Assembly (NCBI GenBank): GCA_002749535.1
Contig: MZZL01000402.1
Span: 338,508 to 402,507 of the forward strand
Direction of reading: 5' to 3'
Length of the DNA stretch: 64,000 nt
DNA from: Apophysomyces variabilis
Lineage: Eukaryota; Mucoromycota; Mucoromycetes; Mucorales; Mucoraceae
A program made the translations under genes and the position numbers. Of this stretch, positions 48,905-60,820 are shown in pieces. The notes beneath the pieces are model-generated. The model was given only the letters and a program-made list of their open reading frames with translations, made no database searches and was not told the DNA's origin. The first letter of the stretch is position 1; every line of letters starts with the position of its first letter.

Positions 48905-50322
48905 TTATGTTTGTTGTTGTTCTTGGTGTTGCTCTTGTGCGGATGATGATGGATGGGATGATTCAAGGGCTGATGGGTGTCTCTCCAAAGATACGGATGG
49001 ACCAGGCTCACTAGTTGTCACAACAGTAGGAGTTGCTCGCGGTGGGTTCTGTCGCTGGCTCCAAAACGCATGCAGACGGTTTTCCCACTCTGTACTATTC
49101 CATGCCGGACCGGCTGCGGAAGACGAAGAAGGGGCAGTTGCTGACGAAGAGGGATGGCGATGCAAACGCCCAAAGGAGAATGAAGTTTGGTTTGGACCGA
49201 AATAGACTGGTAACCATAGAGGAGCTGAAATGGCATTGCTATGCGGAAGATTGTCCGCCGGCTGATCTTCAACCATGGGGTCATCCCGCCATCCGCGGAT
49301 CTGGGTCACAATGGCATGTTCATATTTAGGTGGGGACGGATCAGGAGCAAAATAAGACGGGAGCGGCTCCTGGTTTAACGTCGAATGGGCCGATGACCGG
49401 CCTGAAAACTGCTGACCATCGTTCCTTAACCTATGCGATGCTGGCGATGAGGAGTTGCGTTCGCGCATCTCCGGCGGGATCGTGGCGAATGACGGCGGGG
49501 CTGAACTCGGTACACTCGAAGAAACCGATTCGGGTCTTTGTTTCGACCGTGGCCACCAGCCTGCTGGCCAATACTTGGATTTCATCCAGTATTTCATTGT
49601 CCATCCTAAGCCAGCAAGGAAGGCTAAGGTACATAGGATAATCAGGGCAATGGCAAGCGGACTATGTGTGAAGTTATGGTGTGACCGATGATGTGTCTTT
49701 TCTTCGTCTGCAGAAGCTGGCTCGCCACTGTTATGGTTTGGTAGATTGCCCGTACTGCTGTTGAGGGTTGGTAATGGCCCAGGGAGCGGGGGTGGTAAGC
49801 CATTCACTGTGGTCAGAACACAGCGATTAGGATCGCATGTCAAGTTCTGCCATGCATAGCTAACAGATGCTCCCAATTTTTGATACTGATAGCACTGGGT
49901 ACTTGTGGCACAATAATCTGAAAGAAAAGAGATGAGAAAATGAAAAAAAAAGAGGCGTGTGTGAATGATGATGCGTCTTAATGATAATTGCATTTACCTC
50001 CACTTTCATCCGTTCCATTCGAAAGGCAGTAATCGAACCATGGATAGATATCTATTGACCCAAATCGTGTGGAATTGCAAGTATGATTCTCCTTTATAGT
50101 TGATGTGTTGTTACTGATGGATTTACTCAGGATACAAGAGCTCTGAAGGCACATGGCACAATATTTACAGATACCATTGGAGCCACACGTTTGTCCTGAT
50201 ATGAGTGCACAGTCATCATCGTCGTCGTTATTGTCATTGTCATTGTCGTCTGAGGAATTTGTATCTTGAGTATAGGACACACCGATTATCCAGAAGAAGA
50301 TAAAGAGGCCTCTTTGTCGCAT
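48905..50322 (-). CDS. Single-pass cell-surface-type protein with Cys-rich ectodomain and PPxY tail
   Basis: Start taken as ATG 50322 because MRQRGLFIFFWIIGVSYT is a good signal peptide; an in-frame ATG at 50430 would bury it. Two exons with one intron (GAG|GTAAAT near 49995 to TTTCAG near 49920). Ectodomain: an acidic Asp/Asn run, then cysteines (CALISGQTCGSNGICKYCAMC, CILSK, CNSTRF, YCLSNG, DYCATSTQCYQYQ, CDPNRC) with several N-glycosylation sites. One membrane helix (LAIALIILCTLAFLAGLGW) and a roughly 220-residue Ser/Pro-rich tail with LPSYF and SPPKYEHA (PY motif). The tail ends in a Gln-rich stretch. No kinase or other enzyme domain. Reads like a receptor or sensor/adaptor; unnamed. Confidence 0.7.
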
Positions 50323-51634
50323 GGGGGAATGGAAAGGGAAAGAGAGGAAATGGGATGTGAGGCCTGAGCGGGGCCAGAAAATGGTGGAACAATCTTTATC
50401 TTGATTGGACAGACTTCGCTTCACCAACATTTGTCAGAATCTGCATAAAAAAGTTCCGCTCTCTGGATGCGCTGTTCCTCCAGGAGCATGATCCGCTTGC
50501 TATAAAATGGTCTGAATGCTACCTTATAAATATACATGGGTCATGAACAGAAAGGAAGCAGACGCATTTTAATCATTCATCGTAACATGTCATCTCTTTC
50601 TTTTGGAATTGAATGCTTGGTCAGCAAGTCTCACCTGTTCTCGCATAGTTTTTTGTGTAATCTTACTTTTACGGAATTTTCATTAACCCTTCAATACAGG
50701 TACCTTGCAAAAAGAAGAACAAAAAGGAGTGATTATCTTTGGCCATGATTCCCATGAAGCAAATACTATGTCCATACAAGTAATAAAAAATGTAGTATTC
50801 GTTTTCTGGTACATCTGAATTTTTTTTTAAATTGAATGCGTACAAAGGTCGGCAATTTTGCAAAGAAGAAAGAAGAATAGAATTCAATACAGTTTAAAAA
50901 CAAAAAGAAAAAGAGTAGGAAAAGGAAAACAAAAGAGGAAAGAATACATTGAACTGTAAGTAGAATACATCTTGCTCTTGTTATAATACACGTAAGAAAA
51001 ACAAAAAAGAGAAAAAAAGAAGACAGAGGGAGACCGAGAAAGAAACAGAGAATGCATATATATATATATAAACAGGTTCGTGCTTGAATCAGAGCCATTC
51101 ACGGCTGTATCATGTTAATTTTCTTGGCAGACCGAGAGTATAGAGAAAAGGAGGAAACAGAAACAGGAAACAGGAAAACAATGGGCATATTGTGGAGTAG
51201 CCTAGTAAAGAAGTATAATGAGGGCTTGTTACGAAAGAGCGAAATGGGATTTAGCTTATAGTTGGTAAGTTACCGACGGTATGCTACTGCTCGTTCTCTT
51301 CAAAAATTGTAAACGTAGCGTCTTTTTCCAACGCGCGTTTCATTCATATTGACATAAAGAGGAAAACAAAAGAAAACAACAACGGTGGCAAGCCATTTAT
51401 TTTGTCTTTTTTTTTTTTTAACTCTAAGCGGCAATTGTTTGTCACTACTATTGACTCCTGCGCAGAGTACAAAAAAGTGCTTATCGGTAAGAATCAGCCC
51501 AATCTAATATTCCTTATACATCCTCTTGCGCCGATTCCGAATTTGTTTGTCAAATATGTCCTGTTTATTTGTCTCTAGCGCCTTCGGGTGGTACATACGG
51601 TCAAATACAAACAGCGCCATCTTTCAATCCCCCT
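50323..51634. other. Intergenic between PPxY gene and VPS39
   Basis: About 1.3 kb holding the promoter of the PPxY gene and the 3' flank of VPS39. A TA repeat lies at about 51056-51070, and there are A-rich and GA-rich tracts. No supported gene. Confidence 0.45.
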
Positions 51635-54600
51635 TTACAACAACTTCCATTGCGTCTGTTCAATCTTCTCTTTGCATGAATAGTGCACCACAACACCATT
51701 AGGAAATACCGCAAATACACTAAGAAAGACTCCACATTTAATACTTTTCCCCTCTCTGTTAAGAATTCTTTTTCACCTGTTTCCGATACGTTTGTTGCAT
51801 TGTGGACACATCCGATCCTCCGTGATTTTGACAGCTCGTGACCGATAAAACGCCAGTTGCTCTTCAACCTTGAGTAATTTTTTTTTAGCATCGCGATAAC
51901 TGTCGGACCCCGTTTTCTGAACAACTTACGAGTAATTGTTCTGCTTTCAGAAGATTTTTAACAACCATATCCATGTTCCGATGTTGATTGCTTGCTCGGA
52001 TGTACTTTTCTAAGAAAGGAAACAACCCTTTAAGGGAGGTATCTTTTGGAAGCATGGACAACACTTCCGAAGCATTAATATGAGATCCATGGTGCGCAAG
52101 CAGATCAAGCGCGGGCTCCAGGGGTGGCTTTTGATTATTGCTTGGTTGAAGGTACACTCGAAGAAGCGTTAGATACATCCGCTCTCCCTTTTCCGGGTCT
52201 TCCTGATAAACTTTTGTGCAGTACCTGTTCATTGTTAGCCACGTATCATGGTGCTATCAAAACTTACTCTTCTGCCATGGCGTAATTTTTAAGTTTATAT
52301 ACATAAATATCAAGTGCTTGATCATGTTGTCCGATGCGGCTCAGAAGCACAGCACGCTCCTCAAATAAGTCTAAGAAGGATTCAACAACCGCGTTTGGAA
52401 AATAGTGACGCTAATGTTTACCATCCATAGGTAACCTAATCAAGATCTTCTCCGCACGGTAATGCGTGGACACACGGAGAAAATTAAGCATCCGAGAACG
52501 CACTTCTGCCCTTCGTTCTTGATCTAGATTCAAAGTATGTGAACCATAGCTTCCTCAAAACATCAAGAAATCAGTTACCAGTAACCGACATAATCTTGTC
52601 TAGATACGCAATAGCCAGTCGATTGTGAAATTCTGGTGAAGTATCGTGAAGTTCTTCCAGGACATATTCAAGGTACTGTATAGATAGATCACTTGAAATT
52701 GACTCCAGGTGATGTAAAACCTTTTCTCTCGGAAAAGTTTCCACCTCAGCCAAATCATCGATAAATATCTAAGGCGCCACATTCCATTCTCGGTCAGCAT
52801 ATCATCTTCAGCACGAAGAACAACTCACATCCATGCCTAGTCTTGGATCTTTTTCTAACACCCAGCGGGAATAATGTAGCACCAAATCCAATTGACTGGA
52901 TCCTAGCCGCTGCAAATACCTGACTGTAGGCATCACACCTCGTAGGGGGCCATCTGTCTGCTGCCCAAGCCTGTTGTGATGCCGTATTAGTTAACTGTCA
53001 TTGATTGGGACTGTACAGCTTTATAAAGACTTACTTGGCTAATAAATCTAAAGCATTCGCATGCAAACCTTTGCAATTATACAGATCAACTAGCTCTTTG
53101 TATTTCTACAGAATACAGAATACAGTTCAGTCCGAAAATGGCTGTTCATACCAAGAGTATATCTACCTTCTTATCTAGTAAAATTGTCTCGCATTCTTGT
53201 ACGTCACAGTTATTTTGGACTCGCAGCAGAGGGCCAACTAGCGCATCATTTGTCATCATATACGATTTCAAGAGAGCAGTATCGACCAGAGAGGCTTGGT
53301 ATAAGAGATCTTCATGATCCAATTGTTCAACAGGTTTGGCTGCTTTCTGTGAGTGTGGTGATCCCTGCATCTTCTTGGACAATCTCTGACGCTTGTCAGT
53401 TAGGAATCGCACGAGATAGTTTACTGATTCGATGAGATTATCGCCAGTAAGCGCTACATCTTTTTGTGAGCTTCGAGTGGTGGTTACTGTTGTTACTGTT
53501 GTCCGACTTCGACTGGACGCCCGGCTGGCCGGACGTTCATCTTTCGATGATTTATCGTCATTCTCTTCATTAACAGTACTCTTTTTCTTCTTCATTGCCA
53601 TTGCTAGAAGTTCCTCCTCTTCTTTCAACGAAGAAGTTTCTGCCAGACTGCCGGAGATCATTTCGGGGTAAAGACGGATCACGTCGGCAGGATGTGCATC
53701 CAGTTCTTGAAAAAGTCCTAATGCCGTGTCATATTCACCACGTCTGAATAAATCGTTGGCGTAAGCTGTTCGGATAGCGCGTAGCTTTTCTTCCTTATTT
53801 TCCACATGTACAGCGTCAATCTGATCTAAGAGGCTCACTGCTTCTTCATATTCGTGCTTTTCAACCAGTTGATCAATCTACGTACTAGTTAGTTTCACAT
53901 AGAGCATCTATATACTTCACGCACCTGCGTAGAAAAGCTGAAAGGCGTCAGTCGCCAGATCTGGTTATGGCTAGCAACATAAACCAGTTTGCCCTGGTTA
54001 AGGAACCGAGCATTGGACAATTCGATCTGTTGTACAAGTTTTAAAGTCTGGATATTCCGCACCTCGACATGCTTCGGGAGAATAGCAATAACATAAGGAT
54101 ACGAATAGCCTAGGAAAAGGAGAGTTATTCAGTTATATATATATGATATATATATCTCTTTAGCAACGTAGGAAACTTACCCATCTGTTCTGGAGCGCCC
54201 GACCACTCGATGCCGAATTTGCGTGTGGGTGTCCCATCTAATCCCAAGAATATACTCACGTCTATTGCATTTTCAGTTTTTCTTTTCACATCCATACGCC
54301 TTGTACTCACGATCCCGTGCTAATATCATCTCGTTATTGGGGATTTTCGTCACCATAGGCTTTCCTCCTCGTGAGCCAATGGACATATTGTATAGATTAT
54401 TCAACGTGCTGATCGTACTGAGTGGACCACTTTCAACTGGGCCAGTCGGAGCAAATAGTTCCGTTAACTGATCTGCCTCGACATCCATAAGAGCGTATTC
54501 CGATGAAAAACCCAAACATATTTTTGTCGTTCCCACCCATGCCATGGCTTTAATTCGATCTGGTATATTAAGTTCCTATCCACGTAAAAATGCATAAATT

Positions 54601-55275
54601 TTCTTCTGTCTTATTTAGACTATCCGTGTTATTACCTTGGTCTCATGAAATTGTGAATCTTGCCATACAAATACTAGAAGCTTCTTTCTCGCTGCTACAG
54701 CTAGTCGTGTAATAAGCATAGGTACTTTCTCTTCAGGGCTCATTTCCACCATTGTCTGTATAGCAAATAGATTGGCTCCTTTTGTTTTTCCCAATGCCAT
54801 TCTGAGCTCAAATGTTCGGAGATCATGAAGGCTGACCAATCCATCTGTATAAGATGATTTAGTCTACCCGTATCCGAAAAGCTTGGATGCTGTCGGGCTT
54901 TACCTGATAATGAGACTAACATATCGATCTCTTTAATGATATCGAGCTGCTCGATGGGGCGCTTGGAAAAGTTCTTGATAGTCTGCGCCAAGGTTACTTC
55001 GGGTATTTCGTTGTCATCGGCCACTGGAAATAATCCGGTTAGAAGATATTAGCTAGGAATTGCTTTCTCTACCTAGAGGCTCTTTGATATCATACACGAG
55101 TAGTTGACCCACTCCGGTTCCAATCAATAGTCGATCTCCTATGGAAGTTTCAGATTTCCATTTCCTTACGAGTCGTAATTCCAACAGCAGCTAGTAATTG
55201 CTTACCATGAGCAAATATGGATTCAATCCGATTGACCTTATCCACAACTGTTGTCACTTGAAAGGCGTCATGCAT
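51635..55275 (-). CDS. VPS39: HOPS subunit VPS39/VAM6
   Basis: Large subunit of the HOPS tethering complex, binding Ypt7/Rab7 on vacuoles. ATG at 55275 (MHDAFQVTTVVDKVNRIES), then RLLIGTGVGQLLVYDI, the typical Vps39 opening. About a dozen exons. The N-terminal CNH beta-propeller spans to about IRLTPFS near 53940 (ARKKLLVFVWQDSQFHETK, KTFELRMAL-type strands, ILPKHVEVRNIQTLKLVQQIEL). A helical solenoid follows (QLVEKHEYEEAVSLLDQID, YKELVDLYNCKGLHANALDLL, YLQRLGSSQLDLVLHYSRWV, GQHDQALDIYVYKLKNYAMAE). The C-terminal zinc finger closes the protein: MCPQCNKRIGNSVFAVFPNG and VVVHYSC. A Lys/Ser/Thr-rich low-complexity insert sits near 53420-53600. Stop TAA at 51635-51637. Confidence 0.9.
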
Positions 55276-55509
55276 TGTATTTGTTCAGTCAAGTCACTAC
55301 GCACACACACACCCCGAGGCAATCCTGAGACAAAAGTGGGCATCTGCAGAAGCAGCGGGGATTCATTGTTCGAAAGGTGGTCACGAACCCTATGCAGAGC
55401 TGGTGCAACAACGAAACATCAACCGACAATAGCCGTTGAAATGCATCTTTTGTTTCGATTAGGTATTACCAAAGAAAGGGAAACGGTGAGAAAATAAGTT
55501 GTGATTTTA

Positions 55510-56507
55510 TTATGAAACATCTTCTATTTCCAGCTGTTTCTTGAATCGAGCCATAGCAGCAGATACGTCTGATTCCCCTTCCAGAAACTCGATCAACCCG
55601 AGCTGGGCTCTCATATGGATCTTGAGAATCTCGTCTTGCTGCAGATGTCCTGAAGACAAAGAAGAGAACGAAGACGACTCGCTCATATTGCTCAGCGAAG
55701 GTGTGTGAGAGACTTCTTCTAACTGCAGGATGCGATCTTTCAATTCCTCATTTTCTTTCAGTACACGTTGTAGCTGTTGGTTGACCCGCGCCAGTTGCAT
55801 CTCAACAGCTATTTTTGCAACATGTGAACTGGCCAGTTCCCCGCTTTTTGTTTGATATGATATAGGGTGTTGTTTATCTGGCGAGCCCCAGTTAGCACTC
55901 TTTGAGAATTAGGGTTTTACATACCCGGGTCCTGGACCGTGTGTTTATCCTTGTCGCTATCCATTTGGTTGAAGACGACATTATTTGGGTATGCAGGTGA
56001 AACAAGTGTTGATTCAGTGGCGTCAAAGCTCGAGGAATGGCGACGATGTGGCACTGAAAATGCATTTTCTGATGCAGAAGTTGCCTTTATTGCAGTAGGT
56101 ACCAAAAAGCGCCCAGACAGTGGCGTTTCTACTATCTCCTTTGTGGAACAATCAATATGCTCATCAGTCAAAGTGGAGGAGGAGCGGCGCTTTTTATCCA
56201 AGATAGAACAAGAGAATGGACGTTTTTTGGGTATATCCTCGTGAAAATCTTCATCAACCGGACTTGTGTCTATTAGTTGGTTGGATAAGCTCGTACGGGA
56301 AATTGTTGGGATTGACTGGATTGACAAGTGCTTATAGGTACGTATTGGTTTTGGTTGGCTTTGTGTAACGTCGCTTAGAGGACCATTTTCATCGGATGGA
56401 TTTTGTTGGGACTTTCGTCGACTGGACACGGACTTGGATGATTCTGTCGCTTCACTGTTTCCATGATGACCGTGCTTTTTCGTGAATAACTTTTTCAAAG
56501 TGCCCAT
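55510..56507 (-). CDS. Unnamed coiled-coil protein with conserved C-terminal helix module (paralogue B)
   Basis: ATG at 56507 (MGTLKKLFTKKHGHHGN); the frame further 5' starts with TTG. The first exon is Ser/Thr-rich and disordered, with a KKRPFSCSILD motif comparable to RRPFSFPEEE in paralogue A. The donor CGG|GTATGT near 55917 and an acceptor CAAAG near 55898 give a very short intron, or a longer one ends before 55800. The C-terminal part has a coiled coil (KIAVEMQLARVNQQLQRVL, ENEELKDRILQLEE) and then LQQDEILKIHMRAQLGLIEF followed by LEGESDVSAAMARFKKQLE. Gly-2 after Met suggests possible myristoylation. Located 235 bp upstream of VPS39 on the same strand. Function unknown. Confidence 0.65.
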
Positions 56508-56599
56508 GATATCGAGATGGAAAGCAAACGGAAAGAAAGACGAAAGTGGGATACGAGCAGGAACCGAACACAAGTAAATCGGAGCCTATCGCGGGGCTT

Positions 56600-57134
56600 G
56601 TCTAGTTACGTCATTGGTCGAGCCCATTGATGAAGTTGGCCAGCTTTAAGAGCGGGAGGGCGGAAGTTAGATATTGTTGGTCTCAATATATGCGATCAAG
56701 ATTCGTCGTTCAGGTCCCGGTTCTAAAGCTGAAAGACACAACAAGTGGCTGAATGAACACAAGCTAAAGATGTAATTCTTTACGTGTGGTTTACTCTTGC
56801 TGATTAGCAGTACCAGCCGACGCATGTTGGGAGCACAACTTGATGGAGTGACGAAGAATATAGCGATACCAAACTTTTTCCCTTCTGGGCATTTTGACGT
56901 CGCATATAACTTTTTTGTTTTCATTGATAGTTTAGCGTTGAAGACGTCGATGCGTAGAAAGGTGATATTTCCTCGTCCTCTAGACCTAATCAAGATACAT
57001 TATAAATTCTGTCAGTTTCACCATACTTATGCTTGTACCATGCTGTGTTACTACTATATACATTTCTATATTGTTGGTCGCATAAAGAACAAACCTCGCT
57101 TGTTTGGTATTCTACAACATGAAGATCATCTGAC
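56600..57134. other. Intergenic, no supported gene
   Basis: Promoter side of paralogue B and 3' side of the transposase remnant. A 108-codon minus frame at 56667-56993 has no support. Confidence 0.35.
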
Positions 57135-58380
57135 TTACTCTTCTCTTTTTATTTCCTCCGTTGCTCGCGTCGATCTTTTTTGTCGCCTTATGTGTCCATT
57201 GAGCTTCAACCTATGAAAGGTAAGATGAATGAAACAAATTCTAACACACTGATTTACCTTCTTCCATCCAAACGCTAATCGTTCTATTAATGGATCGAAC
57301 GCCGATTTGTCTACTCTTGATAGGATATACATTACCTCCCAATGTGTATATGAGCAATTGAAGCGGTAAGATTGCAAGGTAAGACTGGAACAGAGCAACA
57401 TCAGCGCATTTTGGCAAAGCCCTGTTAAGCTAGTCATAAACGCTTGTTTGATTATTTGCTTGCTTCGTTCCCCAATTAAGATTGTTTTAACCATGTAAAG
57501 AGCAATTGTTGCCTACGTTTAAACTTTCAATAAATGGAAGTATGGCTTACCGACGTAAGAGAAGACATGATGCAATCGCATTCTTGTTCTGCTGTCCAAT
57601 TTATTGCTCCTCAATATCTGTCATGAAATTCGTTTTGCAATGAAACTTTGGGTACATCTTCAAGATATATCCAGCATCTTTTACCACCTGCTGTATTGCT
57701 GACTTTTGCTCTTGGATATCTGCTGTCAACCAACCAGGCGGCAAGCGCTCAACAATGATTTCTGCTTCAATGGCAGAAGACTTCAATCGAAGTTTGGGTC
57801 GCTAAAGCTACAAGAGCATTGTGGTTGAGGCGTTGTGATTTCTGCTTTGGTCGAATATAATCTAGCTAGCCAAAGCTTAACGCTAATTTGATTCAATAAG
57901 ATACTGTTCTAGATTTCCTTTATGATTTATGTGAGGAGCTTCAAAAGTAGGAATTGCCCGTTCTTTGAGCTGTTTGAACCATATCTTGACTTCGTCAATA
58001 GCCATCTTTGTTTGCACCTGGACGAATGATTACTGTTTGTAAAGCGGATTAGAAAAGCTTTTGTTGGCGACGTTGATCTTCAGCAGACCGTGCTATGGGC
58101 AAAGAAGCTCTGAGACCATGATAGAAGCTATTGTGCTTTTCTTGCATAGAATCGATTCTCCATCGCTTGATCAGCCATAATTGAGCCCACCGTTTCTATA
58201 AAATATGCTTTCGTATGTTTAACTAGCACATATGCTTGATTGCAATCATTCAATGCAGGCAGAATCTCCTGGTCCATCAGGTCTTCTTTATATTTTCTCA
58301 TCTTCTTACTATAATCCATGCATCCACTTGTTCCATTCACTGCGATATTTAACACATCTTCTCATTTATAACGATTATAA
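57135..58380 (-). pseudogene. Decayed DDE-type transposase-like sequence
   Basis: Several minus-strand fragments in changing frames look coding but are broken by stops. At 57601-57786 the sequence reads LPPGWLTADIQEQKSAIQQV then DAGYILKMYPKFHCKTNF. The YPKFHC-x-x-NF pattern is the third catalytic motif neighbourhood (normally YPKFHCELNFIE) of a group of fungal DDE transposases; the Glu and the following residues are altered. Upstream fragments (58128-58355: ALNDCNQAYVLVKHTKAYFI, then MADQAMENRFY) and a downstream fragment at 57135-57494 may belong to the same or a nested element. No ends were found. Identification rests on one motif. Confidence 0.35.
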
Positions 58381-58499
58381 TATACCAATTAATGCAAGGT
58401 ACATCAGTTGTCGTGATATAGCTTGCATTGATAACGCACCCCTTTTTTGTTTTTCTGCAAGTGGAAACCGCATGCGTACAAATATTGAGTAATTTTTGT

Positions 58500-59228
58500 A
58501 GATATGGTCAGTCTTATATCAAAGGCAGGAAGGAACAATGTATGACTCGCGCCTGCTCTTTAACCTTAAATGGATGAAGGTCTTCGGGTTTAATGGAATG
58601 CAATCATGCCAAACTTTTCTCTTTAACATCCTCTTCTGCAAGAAGCGACCATCGTTTAGATACTTTCTTTTTCTTTGTCCTGGTTGCCGTCTGTCAGCTC
58701 TGTATGTTGTGGCCCAACCACGAATGCAAATTGCCATATATTCAGCGTTTTTGTAACGTTTTCTGACGCCTCCGTTTCTGTTTTCTGTTTTCCCTTCGAA
58801 AGGAAGGAAAAGATGAAAACGCACACAAGACAATTGATATATGTTCTATGCTGTCATTTTCGTTGTCAATGCTGGGCTTTGGTTGTTGACGGTTTTTATA
58901 GTGTTTGTTAACACCTGGAGGCATTCTCGCATAATATCATTTTGTGAAGGGCTGTTTGGTAGTTGCATAATGATGGCCTGCAGATTGCAAAACTTATATA
59001 ATCTTCTTGTTACCAACTAGCATTGACTTTTCACGCTCTCTTATTTTTGCACGTCCTCTCCTTTGACTTCCTTCAGATTTTCATGGAATAAATATGTGTT
59101 ATATGGCATTTAGCAGAAGGGCAGTATATCGTACCAATATAAGAAGCTCGAAGATATTCTTCAGCACTTCCAGTCCGCCTTTTTTTTTTTTACTTGCTGA
59201 GATTTATTGAACGCATTGATATCAATGT
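58500..59228. other. Intergenic, no supported gene
   Basis: A 104-codon minus frame at 58519-58833 is very basic (KRYKNAEYM, RRQPGQRKRKY) and could be a remnant, but no domain is recognised. T-rich tracts near 59180. Confidence 0.3.
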
Positions 59229-59718
59229 TTAGCAATTCCCCCTCTGGCAGGTCTCTTCTATTATGTCGCCCTCTTCATTTGGATAAATACAATCCTCGAA
59301 GGTTTTTACTTTTACTTCTTCCTCTTGTTGGACGGGAGCTGCCTCTTTAGGCTGGAATTTTCTGGGAAACAAACGTGGCCATTCTCGATCAATTCACCTC
59401 TTAGAATTCATTAAAGGAACTTGCTTACTCTCTTACGATCGATTTTCTTTTGGCATCCGATTGAACGGAAGGTNTATGTCGCCCTCTTCATTTGGATAAA
59501 TACAATCCTCGAAGGTTTTTACTTTTACTTCTTCCTCTTGTTGGACGGGAGCTGCCTCTTTAGGCTGGAATTTTCTGGGAAACAAACGTGGCCATTCTCG
59601 ATCAATTCACCTCTTAGAATTCATTAAAGGAACTTGCTTACTCTCTTACGATCGATTTTCTTTTGGCATCCGATTGAACGGAAGGTATCACGGTAGATCC
59701 ATGACCTCCTTCCAGCAT
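59229..59718 (-). CDS. Possible small acidic protein gene, disrupted by an assembly duplication
   Basis: ATG at 59718 opens MLEGGHGSTVIPSVQSDAKR followed by KSI, with donor ATC|GTAAGA. After an intron ending TTCCAG the frame continues PKEAAPVQQEEEVKVKTFED, then CIYPNEEGDIIEETCQRGNC and a stop at 59229-59231. The second exon lies across the join of the 212-bp duplicate, so the full product is readable only if one copy (and the N at 59474) is removed. An alternative acceptor would give a short basic tail (LKRQLPSNKRKK). No family recognised; low confidence. Confidence 0.3.
59262..59686. repeat. Exact 212-bp tandem duplication separated by one N
   Basis: 59262-59473 and 59475-59686 appear identical base for base, separated only by N at 59474. 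This is the signature of two contig ends carrying the same sequence that were placed side by side with a one-base gap instead of being merged. Confidence 0.9.
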
Positions 59719-59726
59719 CCGTCACG

Positions 59727-60820
59727 TGTACCGAACTTTTCAATGTATAGCAGATCACCAATTTCATTGCTCTTCTAGTGATAAAGAACTCGGCAAGATC
59801 TGTCGGAACAGAAGACGCGCTGATACGTTTCTTCCAAATAGGAGAACGAGGGTAACGTCTTCTTTCTTCTTTCTAATCATAGCACGACTTAAACCCATGC
59901 TTCATTTTATCCGAAGGTTTTGGTGTAATGAGGGCTGGTCATGAGGATAGTCTTGGCGAGAAGTGGGCAAGAGCCCACTGATTTCAAAATTATGGAGCTA
60001 AGGTGAGGCGTACCATATCCTCTCACACATCAGTATGCAACTGCTTCTCCGTTTTGGCTATGAGATACACTACGGCAAATAATGACTATGAAAATTCAGT
60101 CATTCTCATGAACAACATCATCCATGGGCTCAGGACAGCCATTCTCATCTATCAACATGAAACTGTCCTTCTTTGTAAACAAGTTTAACTACTCATTTTT
60201 TGAGAGAGAGTGCGGAATGAAGCGTTCGAAAAACTGACATTCTTATATAGGGCGCCGGTTGCCAAGCCTTCTTGTGCGATAAATTTTTTCCGTGTATACA
60301 ATTTTCGTGGGCCAGCGACTTCCAGATTTGGCGCAGTGAAACTTTGATTTAGTTCATGTTATGCTCTGTCGTGTTCATGTTCTCTTTTCATGTTTCTTTG
60401 TCCTGCGTTTAAAGCCACATAGATTACCAGTAAATTATCCAATGTTAGTTTTATATGTCCAAGTCTACATGGATGAGAGTTGGCATCCTTTTTATCAATG
60501 GGCGTGTGAAATTTAAGGAGGTAAATAATTAAACGCTCAACGTGATGAATTACCTTTAGAAACTCTGGCTTTCTTCGACCAAAGAAGCTCACTTAGCGTT
60601 CGGTGACGGTGCTTCGTTTGCTGTTGCACAAGAAACGCTAAATTTTTTATATTTTGTTGAGCAGCTGAACACAAAAAATCCATCTTTTTTTTCTTTTTGC
60701 CATAGCCTTTTCCTTCCCTCTACACTTTCATTTGTCTGTAACAACAGACTCGCTTATCTTTCCTTTCCTTTTTCTATAATAACACATTCCGTTCATTTCT
60801 GTTTTTTTATCTGTAATATC
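59727..60820. other. Intergenic, promoter side of bHLH gene
   Basis: About 1.1 kb. No supported gene; the minus frame at 60359-60592 starts with GTG and has no domain. A long CT-rich stretch at about 60670-60810 precedes the bHLH start codon, as expected for a fungal promoter/5' leader. Confidence 0.45.

Noticed and set aside
58519..58833. Basic 104-codon minus-strand frame
   Set aside because: No domain and the opposite strand is also open; may be part of a decayed element but nothing specific can be shown.
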